Shown: positions 17,840 to 27,457, counted from the stretch's first letter. The stretch is DNA of 64,000 nt from Mycobacterium intracellulare ATCC 13950 (GCF_000277125.1 NC_016946.1:5332001-5396000), one strand, 5' to 3'. Numbers and translations are program-made. The notes: generated from the sequence alone by a model not told the origin.

Positions 17840-18733
17840 TCAGCCGGCGACCGAGGCGTCGTAGATCGACTGGATCGCCTTGTCCAGCGTGGTGTTGAAC
17901 TGCTCGTCGGTCTGGTCGACCGAAAGCCCCTCGGTGAGCGCGCGGCTGAAGCTGGCGATCAGGCCGGTGTTCTTGGCGAGCAGCTCGTTGGCCTCCTCGC
18001 GCGAGTAGCCGCCGGAGAGGGCCACCACCCGCATGACCTTCGGGTGTTCGATCAGCGGACGGTAGTAGTTGGCCTCGGTGGGCAGGCTCAGCTTGAGCAT
18101 CACGCGCTGCCCGTCGGGCACGCTGTCGAGCTGCTTGGTGATCTCGTCGCGCAGGATGCGCTCGGCCTCGGCCTTGTCCGAGATCGAGATGGTGACCTCG
18201 GGCTCGATGATCGGCACCAGGCCGTGCGCGAGCACCTGACGGGCGACCTCGAACTGCTGGGCGACCACGGCGGCGATGCCCTCGGCGTTGGCCCCGCCGA
18301 TCACCGACCGCTCCTTGGTGCCGAACACGCCCTTGCCCACGGCCCGCTCCAGCAGCTCGTCAAGCCCCGGCATGGGCTTCATCAGCTGGACGTCGTTCGA
18401 CGCGTCCGCCAGCCCCTTGTCGATCTTGAGGATCGGCACCACACCCTTGGTCTCCCAGAGGTAGGTGGTCGACGGCTTGCCCTCGATCTCCCGGTCCATG
18501 GTCTGTTCGAACAGGATCGCCGCCAGCACCCGGTCACCGGTGAACGACGGGGCGGTGATGATCCGCGAACGCATCTCGTGGATGAGGTCGAACATCTCCT
18601 TGTCGGAGGAGTACGCGCTGTCCTCGATGCCGTACAGGCGCAGCGCCTTCGGCGTCGAGCCGCCGCTCTGGTCGAGCGCAGCGATGAATCCCTTGCCCGA
18701 CGTCATCCGGTCCGCTTGCTGCTGGTTCGACAT
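17840..18733 (-). CDS. fda: Class I fructose-bisphosphate aldolase
   Basis: A 297-residue Schiff-base aldolase of the short bacterial class I type (FdaB-like), cleaving fructose-1,6-bisphosphate to two triose phosphates. The motifs [20 protein letters not shown] at the N-terminus, LKIDKGLA near 110, IIEPEV near 180 and [14 protein letters not shown] with the candidate Schiff-base lysine near 218 are clear. The start ATG 18733 has GGGAG 10 bases upstream. It stands alone between convergent and divergent neighbours. Mycobacteria generally rely on a class II enzyme, so this would be a metal-independent alternative, useful in gluconeogenesis or low oxygen (inference). Confidence 0.92.
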   Translation of the reverse strand: MSNQQQADRMTSGKGFIAALDQSGGSTPKALRLYGIEDSAYSSDKEMFDLIHEMRSRIITAPSFTGDRVLAAILFEQTMDREIEGKPSTTYLWETKGVVPILKIDKGLADASNDVQLMKPMPGLDELLERAVGKGVFGTKERSVIGGANAEGIAAVVAQQFEVARQVLAHGLVPIIEPEVTISISDKAEAERILRDEITKQLDSVPDGQRVMLKLSLPTEANYYRPLIEHPKVMRVVALSGGYSREEANELLAKNTGLIASFSRALTEGLSVDQTDEQFNTTLDKAIQSIYDASVAG

Positions 18734-19083
18734 TGAACTCTTCACTCCCTCGTAATGGGCGCACCCGGCCGGGGAGGCCACGCACGCTCAAGCCTGAATC
18801 GTGCCGATCATATTCGGCCAGCCCCGACCGCAAGAGACAGGCCGTCGCGGGACCGCCGGGCGGCGGGAATCGTGCAGCATTTTGAGGCGGGATTGGTGCG
18901 TGTCCTACCATTGACCAAACACTTGTAGCTGTATCTGCACTGAGCGGCGCAGATCGACCGGGGTGGATCCCCCGCGTAGGCAAGCGTGTTCCCCGAGGGG
19001 TTGAATCAGCAGCCCCCGGATATGGCAGTGGCTGTACCAGAGCTAGCGGTGTCCCGCACGGGACCGAATGTGAGTGATAGACC
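18734..19083. other. Intergenic region between fda and the anti-anti-sigma gene
   Basis: About 350 bases without a plausible gene. It must contain the promoters for both divergent genes. On the plus strand, TTGACC at about 18911-18916 is a possible -35, with a poorly matched -10 about 17 bases on. A small CCCCGAGGGG hairpin lies near 18991-19000. I see no tRNA, repeat or clear SigF-type (GTTT-N16-GGGTA) promoter. Confidence 0.4.
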
Positions 19084-19461
19084 ATGGGCGAACAATCCGG
19101 CGATGTCGTCGACCCAACCGCTTTTGAAGTGGGCAAACACCAGGTAGATCAGGCGGTCGTGCTGACCGTCTCGGGTGAAGTGGACATGCTGAGCTCGCCG
19201 CAGCTGGCCGACGCCATCCAGACCGCGTTGGCCACCAAGCCCGCGGCGCTGATCGTCGACCTGTCGAAGGTCGGTTTCTTGGCCTCGGCCGGGATGACCG
19301 TGCTGGTGACCGCGCAGGCCGAGGTCGAACCGCCGACGAAGTTCGCGGTCGTCGCCAACGGCTCGGCCACGAGCAGGCCGATCAAGCTGATGGGGATCGA
19401 CAGCGTGCTCGCGCTGTACAGCAGCCTGGACGGCGCGCTGAGCGGTATCGCCGGGGAATGA
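19084..19461 (+). CDS. STAS-domain anti-sigma factor antagonist
   Basis: A 125-residue SpoIIAA/RsbV-like protein occupying one STAS domain (VVLTVSGEVDMLSSPQLADAI, then LIVDLSKVGFLASAGMTVLV). The serine in FLASAGMTV is at the position phosphorylated by partner kinases in this family. It would free a sigma factor by binding the anti-sigma kinase when unphosphorylated. The kinase-like gene follows 12 bases downstream, so the pair is a partner-switch unit. No sigma factor gene is adjacent; SigF-type targets are the usual ones in mycobacteria. Confidence 0.85.
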   Translation: MGEQSGDVVDPTAFEVGKHQVDQAVVLTVSGEVDMLSSPQLADAIQTALATKPAALIVDLSKVGFLASAGMTVLVTAQAEVEPPTKFAVVANGSATSRPIKLMGIDSVLALYSSLDGALSGIAGE

Positions 19462-19473
19462 GCCTCGACGCGA

Positions 19474-19965
19474 GTGCGAACACACCTGGGGGCGATGGGT
19501 CGGTTCGATCGGCCACATAACGTGTCGAACCTCGATGACCGCACTCTTTTCGTCCGAACGGGCGTGGCGGCCGACGCACGCAGCGCCGCCCGGACCCGCG
19601 TCGAGTTCGGCGCCTGGTTGAACCGGTATTTCTCACCGTGCGCCGATCGCTTCAGCGACCTGCTCCTCGCGGTGAACGAAGCGATCGCCAATGCCGCGGA
19701 GTTCGCGTACGTCGGCGCGACGCAGCGCGGGACCATGGATGTGCGGGCGGCCTACGACGCCGGCTCCGACACCCTCGCCGTGACCGTCGACGACCGCGGC
19801 CGTTGGCGGCAGCAGGTGCCGGCACAGCGCAACGCGCAGATGCGTGGCCGCGGCATCCCGTTGATGGAGGCGCTCGCCGACGAGGCGGCCATCGAGTGCA
19901 CACCGCGGGGCACCCGCGTCACCTTGATCTGGACCGGCCTGACCCGGTCGGCCTGCACCGCCTGA
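19474..19965 (+). CDS. RsbW-like anti-sigma/serine kinase (HATPase_c)
   Basis: A 163-residue GHKL ATPase of the anti-sigma regulator type: N-box LLAVNEAIANAAEFAY, G1-like VTVDDRGRWRQQ and G2 MRGRGIPLMEALADE. It probably phosphorylates the STAS protein encoded just upstream and sequesters a sigma factor. GTG 19474 is given; ATG 19495, after a G-rich stretch, is an equally possible start and matches the usual length better. It ends 4 bases before the convergent kinase-like gene. Confidence 0.82.
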   Translation: MRTHLGAMGRFDRPHNVSNLDDRTLFVRTGVAADARSAARTRVEFGAWLNRYFSPCADRFSDLLLAVNEAIANAAEFAYVGATQRGTMDVRAAYDAGSDTLAVTVDDRGRWRQQVPAQRNAQMRGRGIPLMEALADEAAIECTPRGTRVTLIWTGLTRSACTA

Positions 19966-19969
19966 ACGC

Positions 19970-21049
19970 CTATCCGGCCAGCACCTGCGCGATGCGGTCT
20001 TCGCGAGGCAGCACCGGCCCGTCGTCGAGGGGTTCGTCGATTCCGAGGTCGGTGAGCCCGGCTTTGGTCAGCAGCGAGGTGCCGTAGGCGGCGAGCACGA
20101 GTTTTTGATCGTCGCTGTGGCCGTCCTCGACGAGCATCGCGCCGATGAGGCAGATGACGGCCATCTTGTAGGCGTTGAACGCCCGGTACCAGGGCCGGTT
20201 GGCAACGCTGATCCCGCTGGCCGATTCGTAATGCGCCAGCAGGGCATCGATGGACAGGGCCGCGGGGTGGCTGTTGACCCCGACCGGCTGCATCCACAGC
20301 ATCTCCAGCCAGCCGATGTCGGTAAGCGGGTCACCGACGGTCGTCATCTCCCAATCGAAGACGGCACTCACCTCGCCGGCGGTGAAGGCGAAGTTTCCCG
20401 GCTTCGCGTCGCCGTGCACCAGCGAAACCGTGGGGCACGGGTCCGGCTTGCCGGCGAGCAGGGCCCCATGAAGGCGCTCCAGGGCGGGCAGGCGGTCGCG
20501 CTTGACCCGGTTCATCTCCGCGGCCCAGTGGCCCAGTTCGCGCTCCAGGTGGTCGGCGCCGTCGTCCAGGGTGGCCAGCCCGGTCCGGGTGAGGTCGACC
20601 GTATGGATGGCGGCAAGTTGTTCGACCAGGCTCTGGCACATCCGAACCACCGTGTGGTCGGCCGCACCGGTGGGTGGCTCCATTTCGTACACGTCGCCGG
20701 CGACGTGTTCCATCACGAAGAACGGCCGGCCGAGGACCTCGCCGGTCGGTTCGAGCCACAGCGCCGCCGGGACGCGGACCGGCGTGCCGGCCAGGGCGCG
20801 CAGGATGGCGAACTGGCGCGCGAGGTCGTAGGGCTCCAGCAGAGCGGGTGGTCTGGGCCGCAGCCGCAACACCACGTCGCGGCGGTCGTGGCGGCCGGCG
20901 CGCCGGGTGACGACGCTGAGCGTCATCATCTCCGCCGAGTGCCCGAAGCTCACCCGGTCGATGCCCTCGAGGCGGACGTCGTCGGCGTCGGGCACCTGGG
21001 TGCGCACCCAGTCGGTCAACCGCCGTTCCCGATCGGCGTCCAGGGTCAT
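19970..21049 (-). CDS. APH/ACAD10-like phosphotransferase
   Basis: A 359-residue aminoglycoside-phosphotransferase-fold protein with the Brenner motif LVHGDAKPGNF near 205 and the metal-binding FDWEMTTVGDPLTDIGWL near 225. It is closest to the group related to the ACAD10/11 kinase domain, which phosphorylates 4-hydroxy-acyl-CoA or other hydroxylated lipids, rather than to drug-resistance kinases. The ATG overlaps the stop of the CrtC-like gene (ATGA), so the two are co-translated. A role in hydroxy-acid turnover is an inference; no drug should be assumed. Confidence 0.8.
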   Translation of the reverse strand: MTLDADRERRLTDWVRTQVPDADDVRLEGIDRVSFGHSAEMMTLSVVTRRAGRHDRRDVVLRLRPRPPALLEPYDLARQFAILRALAGTPVRVPAALWLEPTGEVLGRPFFVMEHVAGDVYEMEPPTGAADHTVVRMCQSLVEQLAAIHTVDLTRTGLATLDDGADHLERELGHWAAEMNRVKRDRLPALERLHGALLAGKPDPCPTVSLVHGDAKPGNFAFTAGEVSAVFDWEMTTVGDPLTDIGWLEMLWMQPVGVNSHPAALSIDALLAHYESASGISVANRPWYRAFNAYKMAVICLIGAMLVEDGHSDDQKLVLAAYGTSLLTKAGLTDLGIDEPLDDGPVLPREDRIAQVLAG

Positions 21050-22185
21050 CGCCGCACCCCGTCGCTGTCCTCCTGCAAGCGATCGACCGGGGTCTTGTCC
21101 TGGGTGAAGGCGGACATGTCCATCGCGGTCCAGTTGGGGTAGCGGGCATAGCCCTGCCCGCCCATCAGCAATTCGAAGATGCCCCAACCGGTCTCGCCGC
21201 CCCGCTCGAATCGCATCAGCTGGTCGAGCGCCATCGATTTGCTCTCGGTCTCGGACAGCTGGTCGGGATCGCTGCTGTCCCAGGCGAAATGAATGAAGTA
21301 GGCGCCCCCACCCAAGTCTTCGTATTGGCAGTGTGCCATCGGCAGGCCGTAGTAGGCGTTGACCTGCTGGTGGGGTGCCTCGGCGATCACGCGGTGGGCC
21401 TGGCCGTCTTCATCGGTGAACACGAGTATCGCGCGGGCGGGTCGCTTGCGGTCGCCGTCGAATTCGACATAGTGCTCGATCTTGACGAATCGTTTCGACA
21501 GCCTCCCATCCGCGTAGGTGATGCCGCCGTCGACGTAATTGACTGTGCCGTCGGAGGATTCGATGATCCACGCTTCGATCGCGTGGTCGTCGAACCCGGC
21601 GTCGAGCCACAACCAGAAGTCGATCTTGTCCGAGACCCGCACGCCGAAGGTGCGGTCGCGGCCGCCGTGGAAGCCGTCGACGCTGACGCGTTCCCCATCG
21701 ATCGTCACCCAGCCGCTCCATCGCCCGGGTTCTTTCATGTGGTACATGTCGGCGAGCAACTCGCCGTTTTTGCCACGCACCTTCATGGGCAACAGCTCCC
21801 ACATCGGCGCGGTGGGTTCGTAGTAGAGCTCCCACTCGATCCCGGAGTTGTTGGGCTCGACGTCCAGCCGCCACTTCTTCAGCGGCTCGACGCAGGTCCA
21901 GCGCATCGGTCCGGCGCTCAGGTCGCCGCGGTCGTCGCCGGTGACGGGCCGCCCGGACAGCAGGTCCCAGTGCCGGCCGTCGGCGAGGCTCACCTTTACG
22001 TAGCCCAGCCCGGTGCCGGTGTTCGGGTTGTTGCCGTAGCCGCTGGCCAGCAGCAAGGTGCCGTCCGGCGACGCGGCGAAGAAATAGCAGCGATCCGACC
22101 ACGTCGGATCGGCGTTGTGCACCCGGTCGAACGTGCTCGGGAGCTGGTGGGTGAACGACTCGTCGGCGGCGGAATACGCCATCAT
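21046..22185 (-). CDS. CrtC/AttH lipocalin-like hypothetical protein (DUF7064/7065 type)
   Basis: A 379-residue beta-rich protein. CYFFAASPDGTLLLASGYGN near 35 and the FHGGRDRTFGVRVSD motif near 175 resemble the conserved HG..DR.WGVR strand of CrtC hydratases and AttH-like lipocalin-fold proteins. It has no signal peptide. ATG 22185 is preceded by AAAGG at 4 bases; the next codon is also ATG. It is co-translated with the phosphotransferase gene and divergent from a TetR gene. Function unknown; lipid or terpenoid handling would fit the fold and partner. Confidence 0.7.
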   Translation of the reverse strand: MMAYSAADESFTHQLPSTFDRVHNADPTWSDRCYFFAASPDGTLLLASGYGNNPNTGTGLGYVKVSLADGRHWDLLSGRPVTGDDRGDLSAGPMRWTCVEPLKKWRLDVEPNNSGIEWELYYEPTAPMWELLPMKVRGKNGELLADMYHMKEPGRWSGWVTIDGERVSVDGFHGGRDRTFGVRVSDKIDFWLWLDAGFDDHAIEAWIIESSDGTVNYVDGGITYADGRLSKRFVKIEHYVEFDGDRKRPARAILVFTDEDGQAHRVIAEAPHQQVNAYYGLPMAHCQYEDLGGGAYFIHFAWDSSDPDQLSETESKSMALDQLMRFERGGETGWGIFELLMGGQGYARYPNWTAMDMSAFTQDKTPVDRLQEDSDGVRR

Positions 22186-22303
22186 TCGGCCTTTCTGGCG
22201 GGGTTTGTCGTTGCGCTGCAAGGCGTTTCGGCGAGGGACTGCGGCCGGGGCGAATTGGCATCCGATACCGAAGCAGCACAACGCATCCCGTAACATCGCC
22301 GCC

Positions 22304-22924
22304 ATGGAACCGAGCCGGCGGTGGGGCGACGACCGCGCGATCCTCGACGACGAGGAGGCCCGTAGACGGATCCTGGATGCCGCCGGGCGCTGCATCGTCC
22401 GGCGCGGCAACACCCAGTTCCGCATGGGCGAAGTCGCCGATGAGGCCGGGGTGTCGCGCTCGACGGTGTACCGCTACTTTCCCGGTCGCGACGACGTCCT
22501 GCTGGGATTGATGCTGGCGCGGATTGACACCGCGCTCGGCGAGTTGGTGCGCTCGCTGCCCGCACCCGACGACCCCGTTCGGTCGGTGCCCGAGATGGTG
22601 CTGGCAAGGGTGGAATCCGTGGACGGCAACCCGCTGAACGAAGCGCTGTTCGCGGCCGAGAGCACCGCGGTGGCCTCGGCGCTCGAGAAGGGTTCCGAAC
22701 CGATTGTCGAACTGCTGTTGCGGCATTACGGGCCGTTGCTCGACCGTTGGAAGGCGGCCGGGCTGCTCTACCCGGACGTCGATTTCCGCTCGATCGTGCA
22801 GTGGCTGCACGCAGCGACCCTTTTCCTGCTGGCGCCCTCGTGGCGCTACCGCCCCGCGGCCGACAAACGCGAATTCGTCGAACAGCTCGTGGTGAGGGCC
22901 CTGGTTCCACAGATCAGACAATAA
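22304..22924 (+). CDS. TetR family transcriptional regulator
   Basis: A 206-residue regulator with helix-turn-helix FRMGEVADEAGVSRSTVYRYF at about 45-65 and a helical sensor domain ending ALVPQIRQ. I chose ATG 22304 because the frame upstream is spacer. It is divergent from the CrtC-like/phosphotransferase pair and lies upstream of a second phosphotransferase. A 28-bp palindrome overlaps its own stop codon, which points to control of the downstream 23021 gene. Confidence 0.86.
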   Translation: MEPSRRWGDDRAILDDEEARRRILDAAGRCIVRRGNTQFRMGEVADEAGVSRSTVYRYFPGRDDVLLGLMLARIDTALGELVRSLPAPDDPVRSVPEMVLARVESVDGNPLNEALFAAESTAVASALEKGSEPIVELLLRHYGPLLDRWKAAGLLYPDVDFRSIVQWLHAATLFLLAPSWRYRPAADKREFVEQLVVRALVPQIRQ

Positions 22925-22940
22925 TCGTATATTGTCTGAT
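22913..22940. promoter_or_regulatory. 28-bp perfect inverted repeat, candidate TetR operator
   Basis: Arms ATCAGACAATA and TATTGTCTGAT (11 of 11 paired) flank a 6-base spacer, ATCGTA. The left arm contains the TetR stop codon (22922-22924). The right arm starts about 80 bases before the phosphotransferase gene at 23021, and TATATT inside it resembles a -10. It is AT-rich against its surroundings, as operators in high-GC genomes often are. Confidence 0.65.
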
Positions 22941-23020
22941 GTCCAGACGTTCGATTGGTTTTCTCCGACGGCGTCGGTGTCGCTGGCGCAGCACCGGCGT
23001 CGGGTTGAGAGCCGGGATGG

Positions 23021-24163
23021 ATGGACATGAAAAACCCTGTGGGACAAGCCTTCTCCTTTGTAGGCCTGGCCGCGCACCTGGGCCGGGGCGCGGGCCGGGT
23101 GGCGACCGACGCGGTGGTGGGTGGCCGGTTCGGCTTGCCTCGGTCGGCCGACGAGATCGATCCCGCGGTCCTGTCCCGCGTCATGGGAACCACCGTGCGG
23201 TCGGTGCGCGTGCTGAGCAGGGACGCGGGCACGTCCTCGCGCGCGCGGCTGGTGCTGACCGGCAAGAACGTCCCGGAGTCGGTGTTCGTCAAGGTCGCGG
23301 CGCAGACCGCCGCCACCCGCCTGATGGGTGAGCTCGGCCGGCTCGGGCACACCGAGGTGCGTTTCTACCGCCAGCTCGCGCCGCAGGTCATCGGCGTTCC
23401 CTACTGCTACGGCGCGGCCTTCGACCCGTGGACGGGCCGGTACCTGCTGGTGCTGGAGGATCTCCCAGCAGAGTCGTGCGAGTTCCCCGACACCTTGCAC
23501 CCGCTCTCGACCGACCAGGCCGGCCTCATCGTCGAACTGCTGGCCGAACTGCACGCCACGTTCTGGGACCGGCTGCCGCGCGACGGGCGTGGGCCGCTGG
23601 GCTGGCTGTACACGCCGTCCGGCGACGTGACGTCGCTGTTGACCGGCTCGCTGATGCACACCTCGATCAAGCGCCTTGCCGAGCGCACCACGATCCCGGT
23701 CGAGAAGGGGGCGTTCATCGCCGACAACTACCGCGACGTGGCCGCGCTCATCGACACTCCCCCGCACACCGTCATGCACGGCGACGCCCATCCCGGCAAC
23801 ATGTACTTCCACGGCGGCAAGGCCGGGCTGCTGGACTGGCAGGCGGTGCGGCGCGGGCACCCCAGCCGCGAGCTCGCCTACACCCTGATCACCAGCCTGA
23901 CCCCGGAGGACCGGCGGGCCAGCCAACGCGAGCTGCTCGACGACTACCGGCGGGCGCTGGTGGCGGCGGGAGGCCCCGAGCTGGACCGCGACGACCTGTG
24001 GCTGCGGTTCCGCCAGGGCGCGCTGTACGCCTATGTCGCCCCGCTGATCACCACCGGGATGGGCGGCATGCAGGTCGAAGACATCGCCATGGAAGGCCTG
24101 CGCCGGGGCGTCGCCGCGCTCGACGATCTGGAAACCGTCGCCGCGCTGAAGAGTTCTTTGTAG
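23021..24163 (+). CDS. APH/ChoK-like phosphotransferase
   Basis: A 380-residue kinase-fold protein with catalytic VMHGDAHPGNMYF near 248 and metal-binding GLLDWQAVRRGHPSRELAY near 268. The N-terminal 50 residues (VGQAFSFVGLAAHLGRGAGR) are extra to the fold. It belongs to the same superfamily as the 19970 gene but to a different branch (EcKL/oxidoreductase-like kinases). ATG 23021 or 23027 could start it. The 28-bp palindrome just upstream implies TetR control. Substrate unknown. Confidence 0.8.
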   Translation: MDMKNPVGQAFSFVGLAAHLGRGAGRVATDAVVGGRFGLPRSADEIDPAVLSRVMGTTVRSVRVLSRDAGTSSRARLVLTGKNVPESVFVKVAAQTAATRLMGELGRLGHTEVRFYRQLAPQVIGVPYCYGAAFDPWTGRYLLVLEDLPAESCEFPDTLHPLSTDQAGLIVELLAELHATFWDRLPRDGRGPLGWLYTPSGDVTSLLTGSLMHTSIKRLAERTTIPVEKGAFIADNYRDVAALIDTPPHTVMHGDAHPGNMYFHGGKAGLLDWQAVRRGHPSRELAYTLITSLTPEDRRASQRELLDDYRRALVAAGGPELDRDDLWLRFRQGALYAYVAPLITTGMGGMQVEDIAMEGLRRGVAALDDLETVAALKSSL

Positions 24164-24211
24164 GGCTTGCGAATTCGGCCGAAGCTATTGCCTTCGCCAC
24201 GCCACGAGTTA

Positions 24212-24228
24212 CGCTACCTACCGTAGCG
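24212..24228. promoter_or_regulatory. Inverted repeat upstream of the amidohydrolase-Rieske pair
   Basis: CGCTAC-N5-GTAGCG is perfect over 6 bases and extends to TTACGCTAC/GTAGCGAAA with one mismatch. It lies 61 bases upstream of the amidohydrolase start. TetR-type operators often look like this. No dedicated regulator gene is adjacent other than the TetR at 22304. Confidence 0.45.
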
Positions 24229-24289
24229 AAATGCTGTGCGCCTTCCGCTCAGCCCTCCGAGACAGCCCGCGGCGGCGAAGAGGAGTCTC

Positions 24290-26050
24290 ATGTTCGACCT
24301 GAAGATCACCGGTGGAACCATCGTCGACGGCACGGGCGCCGAGCGCTACCGCGCCGATATCGGCATCAAGGACGGCAAGATCGTCGACGTCGTCCGCCGC
24401 TCCGCCGACGGCCCCGAGATGGGCGGGGAGGCGGCCGAAACCATCGACGCCTCAGGGCATGTGGTGGCCCCCGGCTTCGTCGACATCCACACCCACTACG
24501 ACGGTCAGGTGACCTGGGACGGCCTGCTGGAGCCGTCCAGCGGCCACGGCGTCACGACGATCGTGACCGGCAACTGCGGCGTCGGTTTCGCCCCTGTGCG
24601 GCCCGGCACCGAGCAGTGGCTGATCGAACTGATGGAGGGCGTCGAAGACATCCCCGGCACCGCGCTGACCGAGGGCATCACGTGGGGTTGGGAAACCTAC
24701 CCCGAGTACCTCGACGCGATCGACAAGCACAAGTTCTCCGTCGACGTGGGCAGCCAGGTCGCGCACGGCGCGATCCGCGCCTACGCGATGGGCGAGCGGG
24801 GTGCGCGCAACGAGCCCGCGACCCCCGACGACATCGAGGCGATGGGCCGGTTGGTCCGCGAGGCGATCGAGGCCGGCGCGCTCGGCTTCTCGACGTCACG
24901 CACGATGGGGCACCGCGCGATGGACGGCGAGCCCGTACCCGGCACGTTCGCCGCCGAGGAAGAACTGTTCGGCCTCGGCCGCGCCATGGCCGCCGGCGGC
25001 CAGGCGGTGTTCGAGCTGGCCCCGCAGGGCGCCGCGGGTGAAGACATCATCGGCCCCAAGAAGGAGCTCGATTGGATGCGACGGCTGAGCGGCGAGATCG
25101 ACCGCCCGGTGTCGTTCGCGCTGATCCAGGTGGACGCCGATCCGAACCTGTGGCGCGAGATGCTGGACCTGTCCGCGGACGCACACGCCGCGGGCGCGCG
25201 CCTGTATCCGCAGATCGCGGCGCGCCCGTTCGGCATGATGATCGGTTTCCAGGGCCACCACGGCTTCAGCCACCGGCCCACGTACCGCCGGTTGAAGGCC
25301 GAGTGCAGCCGCGAGGAGCTCGCACGGCGGCTCGCCGATCCCGCGGTGAAGGCGGCGATCCTGTCCGAGGACGACCTGCCGGTGGACCCGACCCTGTTGT
25401 TCGACGGGATGTTCGCTTTGGTGCAGCACTCGCTGGGGCGGCTCTACTCGCTGGGTAACCCGCCCGACTACGAGCCCACCCCGGACCGCACCGTCGCCGC
25501 GATCGCCCAGGCCCGCGGTGAGGACCCGCTGTCCACGCTGTACGACCTCATGCTCGAGTCCGACGCGACCAACATGCTGATGCTGCCGCTGTTCAACTAC
25601 GCCGACGGAAACTGCGACGCGATCCGCGAGATGATGCTGCACCCCGCCGGCGTGCTCGGGCTGTCCGACGGCGGCGCGCACTGCGGGATGATCTGCGACG
25701 CTTCCTACCCGACGTTCCTGCTGACGCACTGGGCGCGGGACCGTAAGCGGGGCGAGAAATTGTCGCTGGAATACGTGATCCGCAAACAGTCCCGTGACAC
25801 CGCCCATCTGTTCGGCCTCACCGACCGCGGCACCATCGAACCCGGCAAGAAGGCCGACATCAACGTCATCGACATGGACGCGCTGAGGCTGCACCCGGCG
25901 GCGATGGCGTTCGACCTGCCGGCCGGGGGAAACCGGATCCTGCAGGGCGCCAGCGGTTATGCGGCGACCATCGTCAGCGGGACCGTCACCCGCCGCAAGG
26001 ACGTCGACACCGGGGCCCGCCCCGGACGCCTGGTTCGCGGAGCCCGCTGA
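24290..26050 (+). CDS. D-aminoacylase/N-acyl amidohydrolase-like metal hydrolase
   Basis: A 586-residue amidohydrolase-superfamily protein (amidohydrolase 3 group). The metal motif [11 protein letters not shown] is at residues about 63-73, GNCGVGFAP near 98 and the late [12 protein letters not shown] near 462, followed by [23 protein letters not shown] 24290 is chosen for AAGAGGAG 6 bases upstream. Characterised relatives remove N-acyl groups from D-amino acids, but mycobacterial members are often annotated only by family. A Rieske oxygenase gene follows 12 bases downstream, suggesting a two-step catabolic unit. Confidence 0.86.
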   Translation: MFDLKITGGTIVDGTGAERYRADIGIKDGKIVDVVRRSADGPEMGGEAAETIDASGHVVAPGFVDIHTHYDGQVTWDGLLEPSSGHGVTTIVTGNCGVGFAPVRPGTEQWLIELMEGVEDIPGTALTEGITWGWETYPEYLDAIDKHKFSVDVGSQVAHGAIRAYAMGERGARNEPATPDDIEAMGRLVREAIEAGALGFSTSRTMGHRAMDGEPVPGTFAAEEELFGLGRAMAAGGQAVFELAPQGAAGEDIIGPKKELDWMRRLSGEIDRPVSFALIQVDADPNLWREMLDLSADAHAAGARLYPQIAARPFGMMIGFQGHHGFSHRPTYRRLKAECSREELARRLADPAVKAAILSEDDLPVDPTLLFDGMFALVQHSLGRLYSLGNPPDYEPTPDRTVAAIAQARGEDPLSTLYDLMLESDATNMLMLPLFNYADGNCDAIREMMLHPAGVLGLSDGGAHCGMICDASYPTFLLTHWARDRKRGEKLSLEYVIRKQSRDTAHLFGLTDRGTIEPGKKADINVIDMDALRLHPAAMAFDLPAGGNRILQGASGYAATIVSGTVTRRKDVDTGARPGRLVRGAR

Positions 26051-26062
26051 GAGCTCCGAACC

Positions 26063-27406
26063 ATGGCAACGGCCGCCCGCAACCCGACGCGCACCCGCTC
26101 GCACGTCCAGGAGGATGCGATCGGCGCGCCGCCGGAGAACCCGACGCTGGTGCCGGCCGAGCGGTACTACTCCCCGGCCTTCGCCGCACTCGAGGTGGAG
26201 CGGATGTGGCCGAGGGTGTGGCAGCTCGCGTGCATGGTCGACCACATCGCGGCGCCCGGTGACTATTTCGAGTACCGCTGCGGGCCATACGGGGTGCTGA
26301 TCGTCCGCGACGACGACGGGGAGATCCGCGCGTTCCAGAACGTGTGCCGGCATCGTGGCAATTCGTTGTGCACGGGCTCGGGTTCGGGCCTGCGCGAACT
26401 CAAGTGCGGCTATCACGGGTGGACCTGGGACCTGGCCGGCGCGCTGAAGCGGGTGCCGAACCGCAAGGGCTTCGGCTCGCTGCGCATGTCCGACTTTCCG
26501 CTGATACCGGCCCGGGTAGAGACGTGGGCGGGACTCGTCTTCGTCAACCTCGACCTCGACGCGATGCCCCTGATCGAATACCTGGAGGCGGTGCCCGACG
26601 ACATCGCCTGGTGCCGGCTGGAGGACTTCCGCTGCTACGCCACGCTCACGGTCGACGTCGACGCCAATTGGAAGACGATCGCGGACGGCTACAGCGAGAC
26701 CTACCACATCCAGACCCTGCATCCCGAGCTGCTGCGTTGCGTCGACGACATCCATGCGCCGCAACGGATTTGGGGCCATACCGGCAAGTCGGATCAGCCC
26801 TACGGCGTGCCGAGCCCTCGCCTGGGCGGCGCGCTGACCGACGAAGAGGTGTGGGACGCCTACGTCTACACGCAGGGAGCGCTGATGGGCGCGGCCGAGG
26901 GCACGCCCTTTCCCGCCGACGAACGCCGGCCCGGGCAGACGGTGGCCGAACTGATCGCCGAGCGAACCCGGGCCTTCGCCGCGGGCCGCGGCGTCGATCT
27001 CAACTGGGCCGACACCGACCGAATGACCCGATTGCACCAGTACAACGTGTTCCCCAACATGACCCTGTTAGCCAACGCCGACCACCTGACCGTCATGTGT
27101 TCGCGCCCGGGCGCCGACCCCGATAAGGGCGAGCTGGTGATGTTCTTGACGACCCGGATGCCGCCGGGCGCGCCGCGCGCCAAGCCGGCCGATGTGCGCA
27201 TGGCCGCCGACGCGGCCGAGCCGGGCGTCGTGCTCACCCAGGACATCGCGGTGCTCCCCGGCCTGCAGCGCGGCATGCACCAACCCGGCTTCACTCACTT
27301 GGTGTTGTCCAGCGAGGAACGCCGCGTGATCAACATGCACCGCAACCTAGAGCGCTACCTCGACCTGCCGGCCGCCCAGCAAATGAGCGGCGGCGCGGCG
27401 AAATGA
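26063..27406 (+). CDS. Rieske ring-hydroxylating oxygenase, large subunit
   Basis: A 447-residue alpha-subunit-like protein. The Rieske [2Fe-2S] ligands are CRHRGNSLC (Cys, His) and LKCGYHGWTWD (Cys, His), at about residues 95-121. The mononuclear iron motif DGYSETYHIQTLHPE near 212 provides two His; the third ligand, an Asp, is expected later in the catalytic domain. It inserts oxygen into an aromatic ring or cleaves an ether or N-methyl group, with electrons from a reductase not encoded here. No beta subunit is adjacent, which fits the monooxygenase-type (KshA/VanA-like or phenylpropionate-like) groups. It probably shares the upstream promoter with the amidohydrolase. Confidence 0.87.
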   Translation: MATAARNPTRTRSHVQEDAIGAPPENPTLVPAERYYSPAFAALEVERMWPRVWQLACMVDHIAAPGDYFEYRCGPYGVLIVRDDDGEIRAFQNVCRHRGNSLCTGSGSGLRELKCGYHGWTWDLAGALKRVPNRKGFGSLRMSDFPLIPARVETWAGLVFVNLDLDAMPLIEYLEAVPDDIAWCRLEDFRCYATLTVDVDANWKTIADGYSETYHIQTLHPELLRCVDDIHAPQRIWGHTGKSDQPYGVPSPRLGGALTDEEVWDAYVYTQGALMGAAEGTPFPADERRPGQTVAELIAERTRAFAAGRGVDLNWADTDRMTRLHQYNVFPNMTLLANADHLTVMCSRPGADPDKGELVMFLTTRMPPGAPRAKPADVRMAADAAEPGVVLTQDIAVLPGLQRGMHQPGFTHLVLSSEERRVINMHRNLERYLDLPAAQQMSGGAAK

Positions 27407-27457
27407 TCTGTCGCAACATAGTTCGTGTACACAGGGCGAAAGTGCCCTCGGGCGATT

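Noticed and set aside
18781..19080. SigF promoter before the anti-anti-sigma gene
   Set aside because: No GTTT-N16-GGGTA pair could be found in the spacer.
21410..23926. 838-codon open frame on the minus strand
   Set aside because: It crosses the CrtC-like gene, the TetR gene and the second phosphotransferase in antisense or another frame, and has no recognisable domain.
19970..24163. Aminoglycoside resistance genes
   Set aside because: Both proteins have the APH fold motifs but fall in ACAD10/ChoK-like groups next to lipid-type genes; nothing points to drugs as substrates.
24896..27037. 713-codon open frame on the minus strand
   Set aside because: Antisense to the amidohydrolase and Rieske genes, which have intact metal motifs; no domain can be seen in it.
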